From NCBI RefSeq assembly GCF_004210375.1, contig NC_134827.1, positions 103,649,285-103,713,284 of the forward strand: a stretch of DNA of 64,000 bases, in the 5' to 3' direction. This stretch comes from Tachypleus tridentatus (taxonomy: Eukaryota > Arthropoda > Merostomata > Xiphosura > Limulidae). Each line of letters opens with the position of its first letter. Positions within the stretch are counted from its first letter, which is position 1. Both the position numbers and the translations under genes were made by a program. Of the stretch, positions 25,301-33,472 are shown in pieces. The notes below the pieces were generated by a model. That model searched no databases and had not been told where the DNA came from. It was given only the letters and a program-made list of their open reading frames with translations.

Positions 25301-28300
25301 TCTTAGGTTAACCTGAATATCAAAACGTTCTCTACTTTATCTTAATAAAAGTTTTAACACCCATACCAGCCATCTTGAGATACATAAAGCCTGAAAGAAA
25401 TGATGTGGTAGGTAGATGTGTGATTTTCTATTTATAGCTGTGTATCCAAAGACAATTGAAAACTACAATAATTATAGTTGGTCCAAGAAATGATGATTTT
25501 AGATTGAGTAATTTATGTTTATTTCCTTACATCTTGAAGGGGTGATGGATGAAATACAGGAGATGCCTCGAGATAATATGTTACACACAGGAGATGCCTC
25601 GAGATAACGTGTTACACACAGGAGATGCATCGAGATAACGTGTTACACACAGGAGATGCCTCGAGATAATGTGTCACAGACAGGAGATGCCTCGAGATAA
25701 TGTGTCACACACAGGAGATGCCTCGAGATAATGTGTCACACAAGGGGAAATTTATAAAAATATTCCTTTACACAATTAAAACTTAAAACCTACATACTAT
25801 TAAGACATGGATTATTAGCTAACTGTTTATCACATATTAATTGGTATAACATAAACCAAACGTACCTTAATACATTTTTGAATGTAAGACACTAAAACTT
25901 TCTGTTATGTGCTGTAAATAATATCCAGGTTAAAAAAGTTAAAAAAAACCTTTCAACAGTTTTTCAGAAGACGATGATTAAATAAAAAGAAAATTTATAA
26001 ATATTTTTGCTAGTTGTTATATATGATGCAATTTATCAAACACAATTTATTATTGACAAGTGTAACAATATGAAGTTAAAATATGATAGTTTCAATATCA
26101 GTTTCTTTCCCATCTTAACACTGTTATACTGTTACCAACAATAAAACTATACCTGAATTATGCTCTGTCTGGATGCAGTGTTACTACTTGGAATTAATAC
26201 AAGCAGTCTTTTATTTGTACCCACAATTTTTATGTCTCACATCAGGAGGAGTTCTTAAAGGGTTGGGAATAAATAAAAAGGAATGAATGACCTGTACAAA
26301 TTGCATTTTTTTTACAAAAAAAAACAAACCACCCGTGTACAACAACCTTGAAGTTACAAAACATTCCTTAAAGTAAGTTTTACTAATTATTGTTTTTCAT
26401 TCATAATTGTTTTTTAATTATAAAGAAAACATCAAAATGCAGCTTACCTGTTTTAGTAGGATAAATTACACAAGATTTATCAATGTCTCCTGGTATCTAC
26501 AGAAATTAAAATAAAATTGTATAATACACAAACACCACATCAGCTGGAGAAAAAACAACATGGATTTAGCACACATTTTAATAAAATCTAGAAAACTTTA
26601 AAAAGTCAATAGACTTGAAAAAACTGTTATATACATCAGGTATACAACGGCTTTCTAAATACTTTAAAGTTTGCTGTTTAATCATACGTTTGTTCACCTA
26701 GCTACATCAGGGTTACCTGTATATAACCATCCCCCACTTTTGAACTAATAGGCTAAGGGAAGGGAACTAGTCAACTTCACACATCCCGCCAACACCTATT
26801 TGGCTACTCATGTTAATCTGTTATCAGTAGCACCTGATTGTTACTTTTATATTACATCCATAACCATGACATCTGGAACTCATTTTTGCTGCAAAAGGCC
26901 ACAAGCTATGAATCCTTAGATTCACAGTCTAAGTATTGTACTAACTGCTAGGCTAAACTGGTACTTCCTTGTAGAATGTATGTTCATAAGCTGAATGTTT
27001 ATCCACAATATTTGGAATGTACACAGAATAAAAACGGAGAAATGAACTCACCACTAACAAATGTAAAGTCACTTCCACAAGCCTTTGAATTAACATTTGT
27101 TCAATATTAATAAATACTTTAGTGTTTTATAAAACGAGACTGAACAAAAAAATTTGTCTAACATGTTATAAATATCTATACAACTTTGTCACTACACAAG
27201 GAAATAAAATTACTGCGACTGAACTAATCAAGTTTTTGAGTGGATTCTCTCTATTAAAACACAGTTCTCTGTAACAACTTTTATCCCAACTAGTTTGAGG
27301 TTGAATAGTAATTTTGGAAGTTTAGAATTTTCTTTAACCCTGGTGGCCAGCACGTTCTGCAACGAGGATTCAAACATGTGACCTTCAGATTGCAAGTCAA
27401 GCACCCTAACCACTAGGCCTTACAACATAACCATAACAATTATGATGTTGCTATATTCTTGGATATTTTCTTTCATATTAAATGTGCACACTAATAAAGA
27501 AGTAAGTACTTGAATCACTTTAGTTGCAAATCAAGGACATAAATTATTTTATTTGAAGATAAATATCTCTCATGGTTAATCACTTTTAATATTTCTGAAT
27601 TTTTTTTAGACAGAATCAAGTTGGAAACATGGATGATGTGCCATAACAGTTCTTCCAAGTTTTTACTCCAGTTAAGATTCACAACTAACATCAACTGATC
27701 ATTTCTTCTCAGGTTTCTATTCTGTATTGCAAATATACTTTTTTTTTTTTTACTTTACATAATCACGTGTGAGTAATAAAAATAATGTTTTATTAAGGCA
27801 TCATTTTAAACATGTTAATGAAAATAGTAATATTAACGTTTCTATATGCAGTCTAGTCCACTATTATAAGAATTGTTATAATAAACAAAAAAGACAAATG
27901 ACTATTTCCTCAATACAAGAGCTAGCTATGTTATTTGTCAACAGATGTTACGGTACAAGTGCCTTTTGTAAGTTAATGAAACAAGACTACAATTAATTAG
28001 TTTTGTCATACCACATTATTATTTGTAGAAATGTTTCTAAAGTAGGTGGGAGTCTAGAGGTCTTCCCCCAGGAGTTGAGGAGTCTTTGCCCCCAATAAAA
28101 ATAGAAGTTATGTATTTTCAAGACAGCTATATCTACCTTTTAGAGTTAAATTTTATGCAGTTTAGAACAGGTAAACTTTGGAGGAACATTAACCCAAAGA
28201 AACTTGTTTCAAAATGAGTGTGTGTTCTTGCATTTTGTGTAAAGCTACATAAGTGCTACATGTGCTTATTTAGCAGTGTAAAACTAGAGGGAAGACAGCT

Positions 28301-31021
28301 AGTCATCACCACTCAACACCAACTCATGGGCTACTCTCTTTACCAACAAACATTGGGATTGACCATCACATGATAATACTTACATGGCTACAAGGGGAGA
28401 ATGTTTGGTGTGATGGGGATTCGTTTCTACAACCCTAAGATTGCGAGTTGAGTCACATTTTAAAATAAAACTATATAGTTCCTCTCCCATCCTTAATACA
28501 ATAAATTGGAACATTTAATATTACTACAAACTGCTCTGATAAAATAGTATTTAAATACAAATTATTGATGAAGTTAGTAATTATATAAATATAGTGGTTG
28601 CTTTGCAAAAAGTAACTGGGTGTGAATGAATATATTACTTGGAGAAATCCCCAACCACCCAGGGGATTTTGACAGTACTAAGTACATTATACTGTTTAAA
28701 AACTGATCAATTCCTCAGTGTGCTTCTTTCAAGAAGAAACAAGCATAACAGTATTTCAACCAAGCTATGTCCACCACATATTAGTCACATACTCTATTTG
28801 TTATAACAAGGATTTTTATTCTATGAATACTTTTTGTCAGTTAGCAAAGCATGATTCTCATTTTCATAGATATTAGCATAAGACCTATTAATTTTTAACA
28901 CAAAATAATTTAAGTCCTTTAAGATCTGTCAAGAGTAGTGCATATTAGTGTTTCAACCACACTATGTCCATCTTGTGCATATCTGACGCTGTATATCCCT
29001 CAGTACAGAGCTCGTCAGACTATCTGAACAAACTAAACGTAGGAGAAATTAGAACACTACATATACCCTTTGTTACAAGAACAGTTATGATGTGTATGCC
29101 TTGTACAAGTTAGTGAAGAACTGTAATAATTATACCATTTTATTAAACATCTGAAAATCAGAATTACATAGTGTTTGGTTTTGTTAAGTACAAAGCTACA
29201 CAATAAACAATCTATGCTTTGTCCAGTTTTTAGTATCATGAAACACAAGACTTACTACTGAGCCACCAGGGGTCTACAGTATTTGGAATAAAAATTTTGT
29301 TTTCTCCACTATTAAAGTTCACAAATTACCATTTAAATACACGAATAGTCTACAAGGACACATTCGGTCCTCTAATGTTTTTCTTGTTCACACACCCTTG
29401 AGAAAAGTCAAAATTTAAACCCAACTTTGATTTTTCAGGAAACATTCACTTCTCCGACTCTCTTATAAAGTACCTACTGATAGCAATTCATTCCATAAGG
29501 CAACTACCTTGTTACATAAAACTAAGTAAAGTCTGTCTTCCATAAAACAAACTTTTTTCATCCTATTGTCTTCAGAATACCACATGACACAGAGGACTCT
29601 GATGCATCAATCCCAGATAATATTGTAACCTTAAAAAGGGTCACCTCTTACCCTTTTACTCTTTTCTTGAAAAAACAACTTAAGAAATTTCAACCAACTG
29701 TTACAAGATAACCATTCCTCGCTTGGAACCACTTTAATAACCATTATCCCCTCTTAACTAGAGACCAAAGCTGTACACATATGTAGAAATGGCTCGTTTG
29801 GATCGAGAAAATGTTTATGTAGAGGAGCGAACAACATTTCGACCTTTAAGGTCAAAACGTTGTTCGCTCCTCTACGTAAAAAAGGTTTTCAACCCAAACG
29901 AGCCGTTTTTACATAAATATTTTTCTCTACAAGTGGGTTTTCTAGACATTACTGATTATTTCATCAAAGCTGTACACAGTATTCAATGTGATACCTATCT
30001 AATGATTTCTACATGAATAATTATCTCTGACTTGAAATTAACATCTATAAATACACTTTAAAATTGTATATGCTTTACTATTAACAACAGAGTGCCACCA
30101 TGACAGCCTGAGTGATTTAGCCACTACCATGACCCTATTCTTTAATTGTACCCATCTACATTAAATGTGTGATCCAAGTTGTGATAATCCATATGTATTA
30201 TATTACAATTTCTATAAATCTATAATGGCAGCTTATCTGCCAAACATTTATTCAACTTGTAACTGATCCAAGTCATACTGTAATATTTCAGTACAACCGG
30301 ATGTACCCAATAGTTTAATGTCTCTACACACTATGTTAATTTAATAATTACGCTCCTCTTAAAATAAATAATGTAAATTAGAAAAAAAACAGGTCCAACC
30401 ACTGACTCTTGAAGTAAATCACTAGTAACAAGCGTCCAGTTTGAACAAATATTTGCTAACGATAAACCACTAGTAACGAGTGTCCAATTTGAATGAATTT
30501 CATTAACGGGAACCCATTACTTCCATCAAAATACCCTATTAACTGACTACGTGATCTTTCCCCAACCCATCAATGTGATTTTTTGAACCAATCACCTGTG
30601 TGGTATCATACTAAAGGCCTTAAGAGAATCTAAATGTACCAAATCATGCAACACCCCCCACACATACACACACTTATATTATCCAGGTAACAAACTCCTC
30701 AAAAATACATTGACAGATTAGGGGACAAGATTTCCCTGAGTCAACCTTTGTCTGCTTTTTTATGTAATATTTTGCTAATATTCTATCACAGTAAATCTTA
30801 TTTTACACTACTGACTTAAACATTACCACACATATGCACACAATAAAAATGTTACACACCATCCAAGAACAATCTTTTGATCTGCTATCGTTTTCACACA
30901 TCTCATCCGAATTAGAAGAAAAAACACAAGTCAAAGACATGACTAGAAGAACAATACAGGCAGAACACAAGAAGTTTTGCTGGTGAGGTGCCAAAGGTGA
31001 TATCCAAAACACGTGATTCAT
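541..31021 (-). CDS. IL-17 receptor-like SEFIR transmembrane receptor, complete coding sequence in 8 exons
   Basis: Join on the minus strand: 31021-30860, 26496-26448, 17271-17110, 14987-14893, 14181-14049, 12317-11997, 10404-10294, 1340-541. The total is 1833 nt, giving 610 residues plus stop. Every junction has GT/AG ends and matching phase (0,1,1,0,1,1,1 in order). Seen: a hydrophobic signal region near residues 15-36, an extracellular part with five N-glycosylation sequons (NDS, NTT, NIT, NYT, NTT), one membrane helix at about 313-335 followed by basic residues, and a SEFIR domain at about 350-500 beginning VPRVLLVYSYD. Known: SEFIR domains of IL-17 receptors recruit Act1/CIKS-type adaptors by SEFIR-SEFIR contact; IL17RD (Sef) also damps FGF signalling. 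The N-terminal layout (VKGFLILMQQ, YRLQIRSLP) and the juxtamembrane fibronectin-like exon suggest the IL17RD branch, but I cannot separate it from other invertebrate IL-17 receptors. The length (610) is shorter than human IL17RD (about 740). No lesion was seen. Confidence 0.88.
1455..4012. repeat. Minisatellite, 31-bp unit, about 80 copies, two intermixed variants
   Basis: Lies in the last intron, ending about 115 bp from the acceptor of the SEFIR exon. Variant A (about 1455-2310) is GTGACAAGCTACTGTCAC plus TGTAAGGTGCTTC. Variant B (about 2310-4000) is CCTCACAAGCTACTGTAAGT plus GTAAAGTGTTT. Single A units reappear inside the B block (about 2620, 2770, 2840, 3480, 3990), which suggests local conversion. 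Open frames through the array are by-products of the repeat. Confidence 0.97.
4013..5280. other. Last-intron stretch, no feature recognised
   Basis: AT-rich intronic DNA with no convincing open frame or inverted repeat. A short local triplication (variants of AGAGATATCACTAGATGTTT) lies at about 4104-4210. Confidence 0.5.
5281..8750 (+). repeat. Old dispersed repeat of unknown class (long copy)
   Basis: Parts recur in the same order at 32240-33190: CCATCAGTTT, AAGGGTGGGAA, TAAGAAAATGTTAACTTCC, AGAACAGRTATACTCTTC and a later AACTGGTAAGGACTCCCATG-like block. An internal, badly worn repeat (GGGCAAAAACATCCAGNGGAAG-like) recurs over about 5980-6390. No protein domain was recognised in any frame; open frames here look incidental. 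The right boundary is a guess. Confidence 0.45.
6768..6815. repeat. Compound microsatellite (TA)n(CA)n(CGCA)n
   Basis: Direct reading: alternating TA, then CA, then GCAC/GCACGC units, inside the dispersed repeat. Confidence 0.95.
9303..9392. repeat. Three tandem copies of a 29-bp unit
   Basis: Unit AACATGAGTATAGCTACTAG plus GAGTGAGGG, with the third copy diverged (AGGAATGAAGG). Intronic. Confidence 0.9.
9393..10293. other. Intron stretch, no feature recognised
   Basis: AT-rich, no repeat structure or coding signal that I can support. Confidence 0.5.
10294..10404 (-). CDS. IL-17R-like gene, transmembrane exon
   Basis: 111 nt, acceptor tattacag, donor AAAC|gtaagt. It encodes a single hydrophobic helix (LQILFFVVTFLLVVFVLLG) followed by the basic stop-transfer segment LRKHLL. 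This fixes the topology: the upstream exons are outside the cell and the SEFIR exon is inside. It was found by reading through the intron and is too short to stand out as an open frame. Confidence 0.88.
10637..10804 (+). mobile_element. Penelope-type foldback insertion 1 (family GGTATGGGTATTAACAC)
   Basis: Palindromic arms (TATCTCAGAATGACTGGTAT ... ATACCAGTCATTCTGAGATA) meet near 10705, followed by a one-sided tail TACTTCAAGTTGGTTTCTC. Flanked by imperfect copies of TCAAAAGTAAAAATCTACCTT (10615-10636, 10805-10827), which I read as a target-site duplication. Intronic. Confidence 0.75.
10828..11996. other. Intron stretch, no feature recognised
   Basis: Very AT-rich. The open frame on the plus strand at 11378-11785 has no recognisable domain and biased AT codons; I do not call it a gene. 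Confidence 0.5.
11997..12317 (-). CDS. IL-17R-like gene, membrane-proximal fibronectin-III-like exon
   Basis: 321 nt, acceptor cacatatag, donor CAG|gtattt. About 106 residues with three cysteines. The pattern LDRYEITLRKLN...VTFENVASGSYFVTVRPLS is typical of a fibronectin type III fold, as in the second ectodomain module of IL-17 receptors. It ends FAIPVS just before the membrane exon. Confidence 0.87.
12441..13455. repeat. Minisatellite, 43-bp unit, about 23 copies
   Basis: Unit TTAACAAGAACTTTGTAAGG plus AAAGAGGCTTATCATGCAACTAC, with mostly paired substitutions (ATCATGCAAC or ATATGTAAC). It starts about 125 bp upstream (in transcription sense) of the acceptor of the fibronectin-like exon. 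Confidence 0.97.
13470..13578 (-). mobile_element. SINE-B copy
   Basis: Reads tail to head on the plus strand: GCACAAAGCTACACAATGGG, then box B complement GGTATCGAAAC and the head end GTGCCACTGGAGGGGGC. It abuts the 43-bp array. Confidence 0.75.
13579..14048. other. Intron stretch, no feature recognised
   Basis: Unremarkable AT-rich sequence. Confidence 0.5.
14049..14181 (-). CDS. IL-17R-like gene, ectodomain exon
   Basis: 133 nt, acceptor ttcttatag, donor AA|gtgagt. Encodes VSLYYDCYIYLTEYGDSNY and YRLQIRSLPAHKVLDY, a receptor-like beta-sandwich stretch with one cysteine. It ends on one base of the Ile codon completed by the next exon. Confidence 0.84.
14825..14905 (-). repeat. 38-bp tandem duplication containing an exon end and its donor site
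   Basis: Two nearly identical 38-bp units, followed by the start of a third, cover the exon 3' end (AACACTACTGTCAGAGGCAAG) and the donor gtaagac. Potential donors therefore sit at 14893/14892 and 14855/14854, 38 bp apart, with one substitution between the copies. Confidence 0.9.
14893..14987 (-). CDS. IL-17R-like gene, ectodomain exon with duplicated donor
   Basis: 95 nt, acceptor ttccccag, donor CAAG|gtaagac. Reads VKGFLILMQQKSTNY... and ends RNTTVRGK in phase 0, with sequons NYT and NTT. The last bases of the exon and the donor are tandemly duplicated downstream (see the 38-bp repeat entry). Skipping the first donor would add 38 nt and shift the frame. Confidence 0.82.
15098..15211 (-). 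mobile_element. SINE-C copy
   Basis: Tail GGCTATCTGCTGTGTCCACT, box B complement GTATTGAACCCCTGATTTTA, head end TGTCCCATTAGGACACC. Confidence 0.75.
15212..16493. other. Intron stretch, no gene recognised
   Basis: AT-rich, with a short (CA)n run near 16126-16150. No convincing coding signal. Confidence 0.5.
16494..16901 (+). mobile_element. Deleted mariner-type DNA transposon
   Basis: Terminal inverted repeats TTGGGTTGAGGAATAATTCG and, as complement, TTAGGTTGAGGAATAATTCG, continuing GTGAGCG on each side. They are flanked by TA (16492-16493 and 16902-16903), as expected for Tc1/mariner. A transposase start fragment is still legible from ATG 16676 (DKIEHFRHHLLFAFN), but the rest is deleted, leaving 408 bp. 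Confidence 0.88.
17110..17271 (-). CDS. IL-17R-like gene, ectodomain exon
   Basis: 162 nt, acceptor atctctag, donor CAG|gtaaga. Encodes an extracellular beta-rich stretch with sequons NTT and NIT (LLNTTGVNITISSAQS). The split codons resolve to Ala at the 5' junction and Asp at the 3' junction. Confidence 0.82.
17430..17690 (-). mobile_element. SINE-A copy, degenerate
   Basis: Recognisable from AATTTAGCAGTGATAGACTA, AGTGGGATTGACTG and the head GGATTCAAACCTGCAACC. Many substitutions and an altered middle mark it as older than the intergenic copies. Confidence 0.75.
17691..18511. other. Intron stretch, no feature recognised
   Basis: Nothing beyond ordinary intronic sequence. Confidence 0.5.
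18583..19345 (-). repeat. Tandem repeats in the LINE 3' UTR, about 358 bp
   Basis: Units begin TCCGGTAAAAAGGTAAAA at 18583 and again at 18941. A third partial unit (GTCACCTGAAGTTGGCCTTT) is at 19302-19345. Each unit carries the same block of about 60 bp ending CCAGTCCTGGTT. Confidence 0.9.
19440..19690 (-). pseudogene. LINE C-terminal cysteine-histidine motif
   Basis: CSLCKTRVTISHILLSCHCY gives CxxC...HxxxxC, the usual end of RNase-H-bearing LINE polyproteins. The remaining tail (about 35 residues) ends at 19444. Confidence 0.8.
19690..20300 (-). pseudogene. LINE RNase H domain
   Basis: STASVFTAELYTISLALD contains the catalytic E, and TIYTDSLGSLLALESL the catalytic D and the usual TDSxSSLxAL motif. 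The frame is broken at about 20009 and 19930; the following part ends LTRLHIGHSF. Confidence 0.85.
20350..20834 (-). pseudogene. LINE reverse transcriptase, C-terminal end only
   Basis: Motifs SKLDSGSLVYGLARPSALK and DPIHHQELRLCNGAFRTSP mark the region after the RT palm. The catalytic palm box is not present in this window. The frame shifts near 20487. Confidence 0.85.
20840..21640 (-). pseudogene. Second LINE gag segment, in the place of the RT core
   Basis: Repeats the block IGDIPIEVTSHATLNSSRGV and the knuckle region (CFQCQRFGHSRMSCC, CVNCNGSHPSNFRSC), clearly homologous to 23410-22700 but diverged. It continues in frame from the endonuclease linker (open over 21824-21444) and has a nonsense codon at about 21443 where the first copy has Gln. 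At about 20835 it joins the RT end out of frame. Confidence 0.85.
21640..22420 (-). pseudogene. LINE endonuclease (exonuclease-endonuclease-phosphatase fold)
   Basis: Begins IQWNCRGFLRSNLDDIK (the conserved N of the EEP fold) and LSLQETFL (conserved E). After a frameshift near 22200 it continues with PFLILGDFNGHHPLWGS (the catalytic GDFN), and a later GSDHFPILL (SDH motif). The linker PSIDDCVAEVTDCIIQ follows up to about 21650. All motif residues named are present; the frameshifts make it non-functional. Confidence 0.87.
22430..23780 (-). pseudogene. LINE ORF1 (gag-like, CCHC zinc knuckles), first copy
   Basis: N-terminal basic, low-complexity part (PTKNLNKIVKKPSIGKRPRL), a conserved block IGDVPIEVTPHASLNSSRGV, then cysteine-rich knuckles (about 23110-22930; CAHCGGKNHD-like and CPKWLEEK-like), and a Ser/Thr-rich end. 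The frame is broken near 23410 and again between 23114 and 22945. ORF1 proteins of this type coat the element RNA. Confidence 0.8.
24141..25184. other. Intron stretch, no feature recognised
   Basis: Strongly AT-rich intronic DNA with poly-T runs. Confidence 0.5.
25196..25385 (-). mobile_element. Penelope-type foldback insertion 2
   Basis: Same family as the 10637 copy but in the opposite direction: a one-sided tail AGAAACCCACTTGATGTAAA comes first, then the palindrome (ATGGGTATTAACACTTTTATT ... arm back to AACACCCATACC). Flanking repeats AAAGCCTGAAA at 25185-25195 and 25386-25396 look like the target-site duplication. Confidence 0.77.
25555..25743. repeat. Minisatellite, 31-bp unit, 6 copies
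   Basis: Unit ACACAGGAGATGCCTCGAGA plus TAATGTGTCAC. Unrelated in sequence to the 31-bp array at 1455. Confidence 0.95.
25744..26447. other. Intron stretch, no feature recognised
   Basis: AT-rich; nothing supported. Confidence 0.5.
26448..26496 (-). CDS. IL-17R-like gene, 49-nt microexon
   Basis: A very short exon (16 codons plus one base) between tttctgtag and G|gtaagc. It reads IPGDIDKSCVIYPTKT and joins in phase 0 upstream and phase 1 downstream to both neighbours. Support is the exact phase match and good splice sites, not homology. Confidence 0.72.
26735..26965 (-). mobile_element. SINE-A copy, very degenerate
   Basis: Weak match in the expected order: GGAAGGGAACTAGTCAACTT, CGCCAACACCTATTTGGCTACT and a head-like end ACTAACTGCTAGGC. 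Confidence 0.5.
27345..27425 (-). mobile_element. SINE-A head fragment
   Basis: Only the tRNA-like part: GAGGATTCAAACATGTGACC (box B complement) to CACCCTAACCACTAGGCC (box A complement). Confidence 0.65.
27426..28235. other. Intron stretch, no feature recognised
   Basis: AT-rich with a T run near 27740. The plus-strand frame at 27769-27996 has no recognisable domain. Confidence 0.5.
28228..28455 (-). mobile_element. SINE-A copy, diverged, head truncated
   Basis: TTTAGCAGTGTAAAACTAGA, GGGATTGACCATCACATGAT and GATGGGGATTCG are clear. The last 30 bp of the head are missing or unrecognisable. Confidence 0.78.
28456..29169. other. Intron stretch, no feature recognised
   Basis: AT-rich; nothing supported. 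Confidence 0.5.
29170..29272 (-). mobile_element. SINE-B copy, degenerate
   Basis: TACAAAGCTACACAATAAAC tail, and ACTTACTACTGAGCCACCAG at the head end. Confidence 0.55.
29780..29964 (+). mobile_element. Penelope-type foldback insertion 3 (family GGCTCGTTTGGG)
   Basis: Two arms of about 65 bp (ATGGCTCGTTTGGATCGAGA ... CAACCCAAACGAGCCGTTTT) meet near 29847 at a GACCTTTAAGGTC centre, then a one-sided tail ACAAGTGGGTTTTCTAGACA. Flanked by exact 14-bp repeats CAAAGCTGTACACA at 29766-29779 and 29965-29978. The inner arms contain GGTCAAAACGTTGTTCGCTC, the distal half of the hammerhead motif known from Penelope-like elements. Confidence 0.82.
29979..30859. other. Intron stretch, no feature recognised
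   Basis: AT-rich, with an inexact local duplication around 30415-30485 (CACTAGTAACAAGCGTCCAG and CACTAGTAACGAGTGTCCAA). Confidence 0.5.
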
Positions 31022-31047
31022 GGTTTCTCATGCAAGTTTATGAGGCC
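30860..31047 (-). CDS. IL-17R-like gene, exon with start codon and signal peptide
   Basis: The coding part is 31021-30860 (54 codons). The ATG at 31021-31019 is the first in frame after a TGA nine bases upstream. A strong acceptor (T-rich run then GTGTAG at about 31054-31048) places the exon start at 31047, so 26 nt of 5' UTR are here and at least one non-coding exon lies further upstream. Residues about 17-36 are hydrophobic (CSACIVLLVMSLTCVFSS), then NSDEMCENDS begins the mature chain. The n-region before the hydrophobic core is long (16 residues). The donor is ATG|gtgtgt in phase 0, weaker than the other donors of the gene. Confidence 0.82.
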
Positions 31048-32239
31048 CTACACAAAAAACAAATAGTAAATATCACTTTGGAGCTTAAAAAAACTTAATC
31101 TATCAATGAACAACTGAGATTTAAGAGAAATTCAAAGATAAAATTTGAAGAAAACATGATAAAACAACATTTAGGCAGTCGTAACTAAGTATCAACCCGT
31201 CCTTTAACCTTTAAAATATTTAATAAACCTATTAATAAAAGAACAGGAGGTATGTGTAATAAAGATACGTTGCAGATTATTACACATAATGACTTTTGCT
31301 GCAGTACTTTTACAGTTTTACTTGTGAAACTATAAACAGCATGAATTTTAATGGGTGCAGTAACAAATATTGGACGTAAAGTAACAATAATATCTTCAAT
31401 TAATATTCCACATATTTACCTTCATCAATTTGTCAGCTGTTTGTGGTTTGGTTTTTAAATCACAAATTAATTGATAATTAGGCAACTCGGCATGCCAATA
31501 TCATTTACCAGAGACTCACATCTTTACTGACAGCTAAAAAATTTGCTTGTAAGGTAACCTTATTAGCTGAAAATTTAGTGTGTTTTTTCACAGGTTACAT
31601 GAATGTGTAAGGGCTAATGAAGTAAGAATTCAGTTGAAAAGCTGGAGACTAGGCTACGTAGAGTTAGTCAGAGGTGCACAGTACAAACATCAGTGGTTGT
31701 TTACCTCCTTCACAACACTTTTTAAGAAACATTAAACTTATATCAAACTTAAATAACTTTACATGATATATGTATAGATAAACAGAACAAATAACACTAA
31801 AACTGCCACAAAATAAAAATTTTATTATAATCAGAATGGATAACTAGCTGGTATTCAGTTACTGTATGATTTATTTCACTAAAACCTTGTTAGATCTACC
31901 AGTGGCTGCATTATTTGAACCAAAGCAACTTAAAAGAAACCAACTATCACAGTTTCCTTCAACAGGAATGAGTAGAAACTTTTTAGCAAGTCACAAAAGT
32001 TAAATAAGCAAATATTGGAGAGTTACGCATGCAACATCTGAGCTGCTTAATCTAGTTGGACAGGTTCAGGTATCCTGCATAAGGAAAGCACAGTGTTAGA
32101 AGGATCTTGCTAAATAATTCAGCAGAATTCTGATATAAAAATATGTAACAAGTCTATTAAAGTTAACATTTTTTAAGCCTTAAAATGTATTTTCAATAGA
32201 TACTTGACCTGTTTGCAAATAAAGCCATCTCAATCTTCT
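31048..32239. other. 5' side of the IL-17R-like gene, no feature recognised
   Basis: Because an acceptor precedes the ATG exon, this is probably the first intron, with the promoter and first exon further right. I could not place that exon. Confidence 0.4.
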
Positions 32240-33188
32240 TTTTGCTTTCTAAGAATTGGTAAAAAAAATGTTTGTGTTCAGTGTACCAGTCTATACACCC
32301 CATCAGTTTTGCATGTCATGTGACTAGTCTCCACCAATAAAGCCACCTATACTGGCACACCTAGCTCCTTCTGTAATTCTTGCTCAATCTTCACTGTCAG
32401 AGTCTAAAAAGAACACCAGCATAGGGAAGGAAGGGTGGGAAACATGTGATAGGAAGTAAGTACCTACTGGAAATACATTTTCAGTATAAGAAAATGTTAA
32501 CTTCCGATACGGTCTTATCTCTGTTCACGTTAAGATGGAATCCACGTTACAAAGGTAGAGGGGCTGGTTTAGGTTCAACAACAATACAAACAAGCAGAAA
32601 GTGACTGCCTAAAATGAATGGATCTGTTCCGAGACTAGAACGAAGCATGTTTATGAAGTACTGCAATATTTCAGAACAGGTATACTCTTCACCTTCAAAG
32701 TATGAAGTGAATCTGATACGGGCAGAAAAGAGGATGTGCACGAGTGCAATTTATTTTGAAAGGTGCAATCAAAGTAAAATAGAAACCGAATTAGCTACAC
32801 ACATGCACAACCTCAAACAGAGTATTACAAGGCAGATAAAATCCCTGAATCTTAACCATAAGATCAGGGAAAGAAACTCCTGCAATCAGAATTAGAAGTG
32901 CTTCTACTGCACACAATCACAGGAACAAGTCAGTGTCATCCAGAATCCAGTATTACAAGAAGGATCCTGCTTCTCACTAAGTGTATAATCATGAGTATGT
33001 ATGATAGATTAAATTTATAAACTCACTGAGGAGGAAACATCCATGATTCACCACACCGGTGACAAGGAACTGGTAAGGACTCCCATGCTTTAATAGCAGA
33101 TGAATCCTGAGTTGTTTCTTCAGAAGACTGGCGAGAATGAGCAGAAACCCTTTTCTGCTTTACTGTCACATCTCAACTCTAAAGTTAC
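32240..33188 (+). repeat. Old dispersed repeat of unknown class (short copy)
   Basis: Shares ordered blocks with 5281-8750, most clearly TAAGAAAATGTTAACTTCCG at 32486-32505 and AGAACAGGTATACTCTTCAC near 32674. No coding domain recognised; the frame at 32614-32895 is not supported as a gene. Confidence 0.55.
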
Positions 33189-33199
33189 GGCAGGAACGG

Positions 33200-33472
33200 T
33201 TGTTTTTTAATTTTTGTGCAAAGTTACACAAGGGCTATCTGTTCTCGCTGTACCTAATTTTGCAGTGTCAGACTAGAAGAAAAGCAACTTGTCATCACCA
33301 CCCACCGCCAACTCTTGAGCGACTACTTTAACAATGAATAGTGGGATTGACCGTCACATTATAACACCCCCAAGGCTGAAAGGACGAGCATGTTTGGTGT
33401 GACTGGGATTCAAACCCGTGACCCTTAGATTATGAGTCGAGTGCCTTAACCACCTGGCCATACTGGGCCGGT
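33200..33472 (-). mobile_element. SINE-A copy
   Basis: Complete from tail TTTTTGTGCAAAGTTACACA to head end CCACCTGGCCATACTGGGCC, moderately diverged. An 11-bp repeat GGCAGGAACGG lies at its left edge (33189-33199), and its partner lies at 33968-33978. Confidence 0.85.

Noticed and set aside
29789-30016. 75-codon plus-strand frame
   Set aside because: It is read straight through the palindromic foldback insertion.
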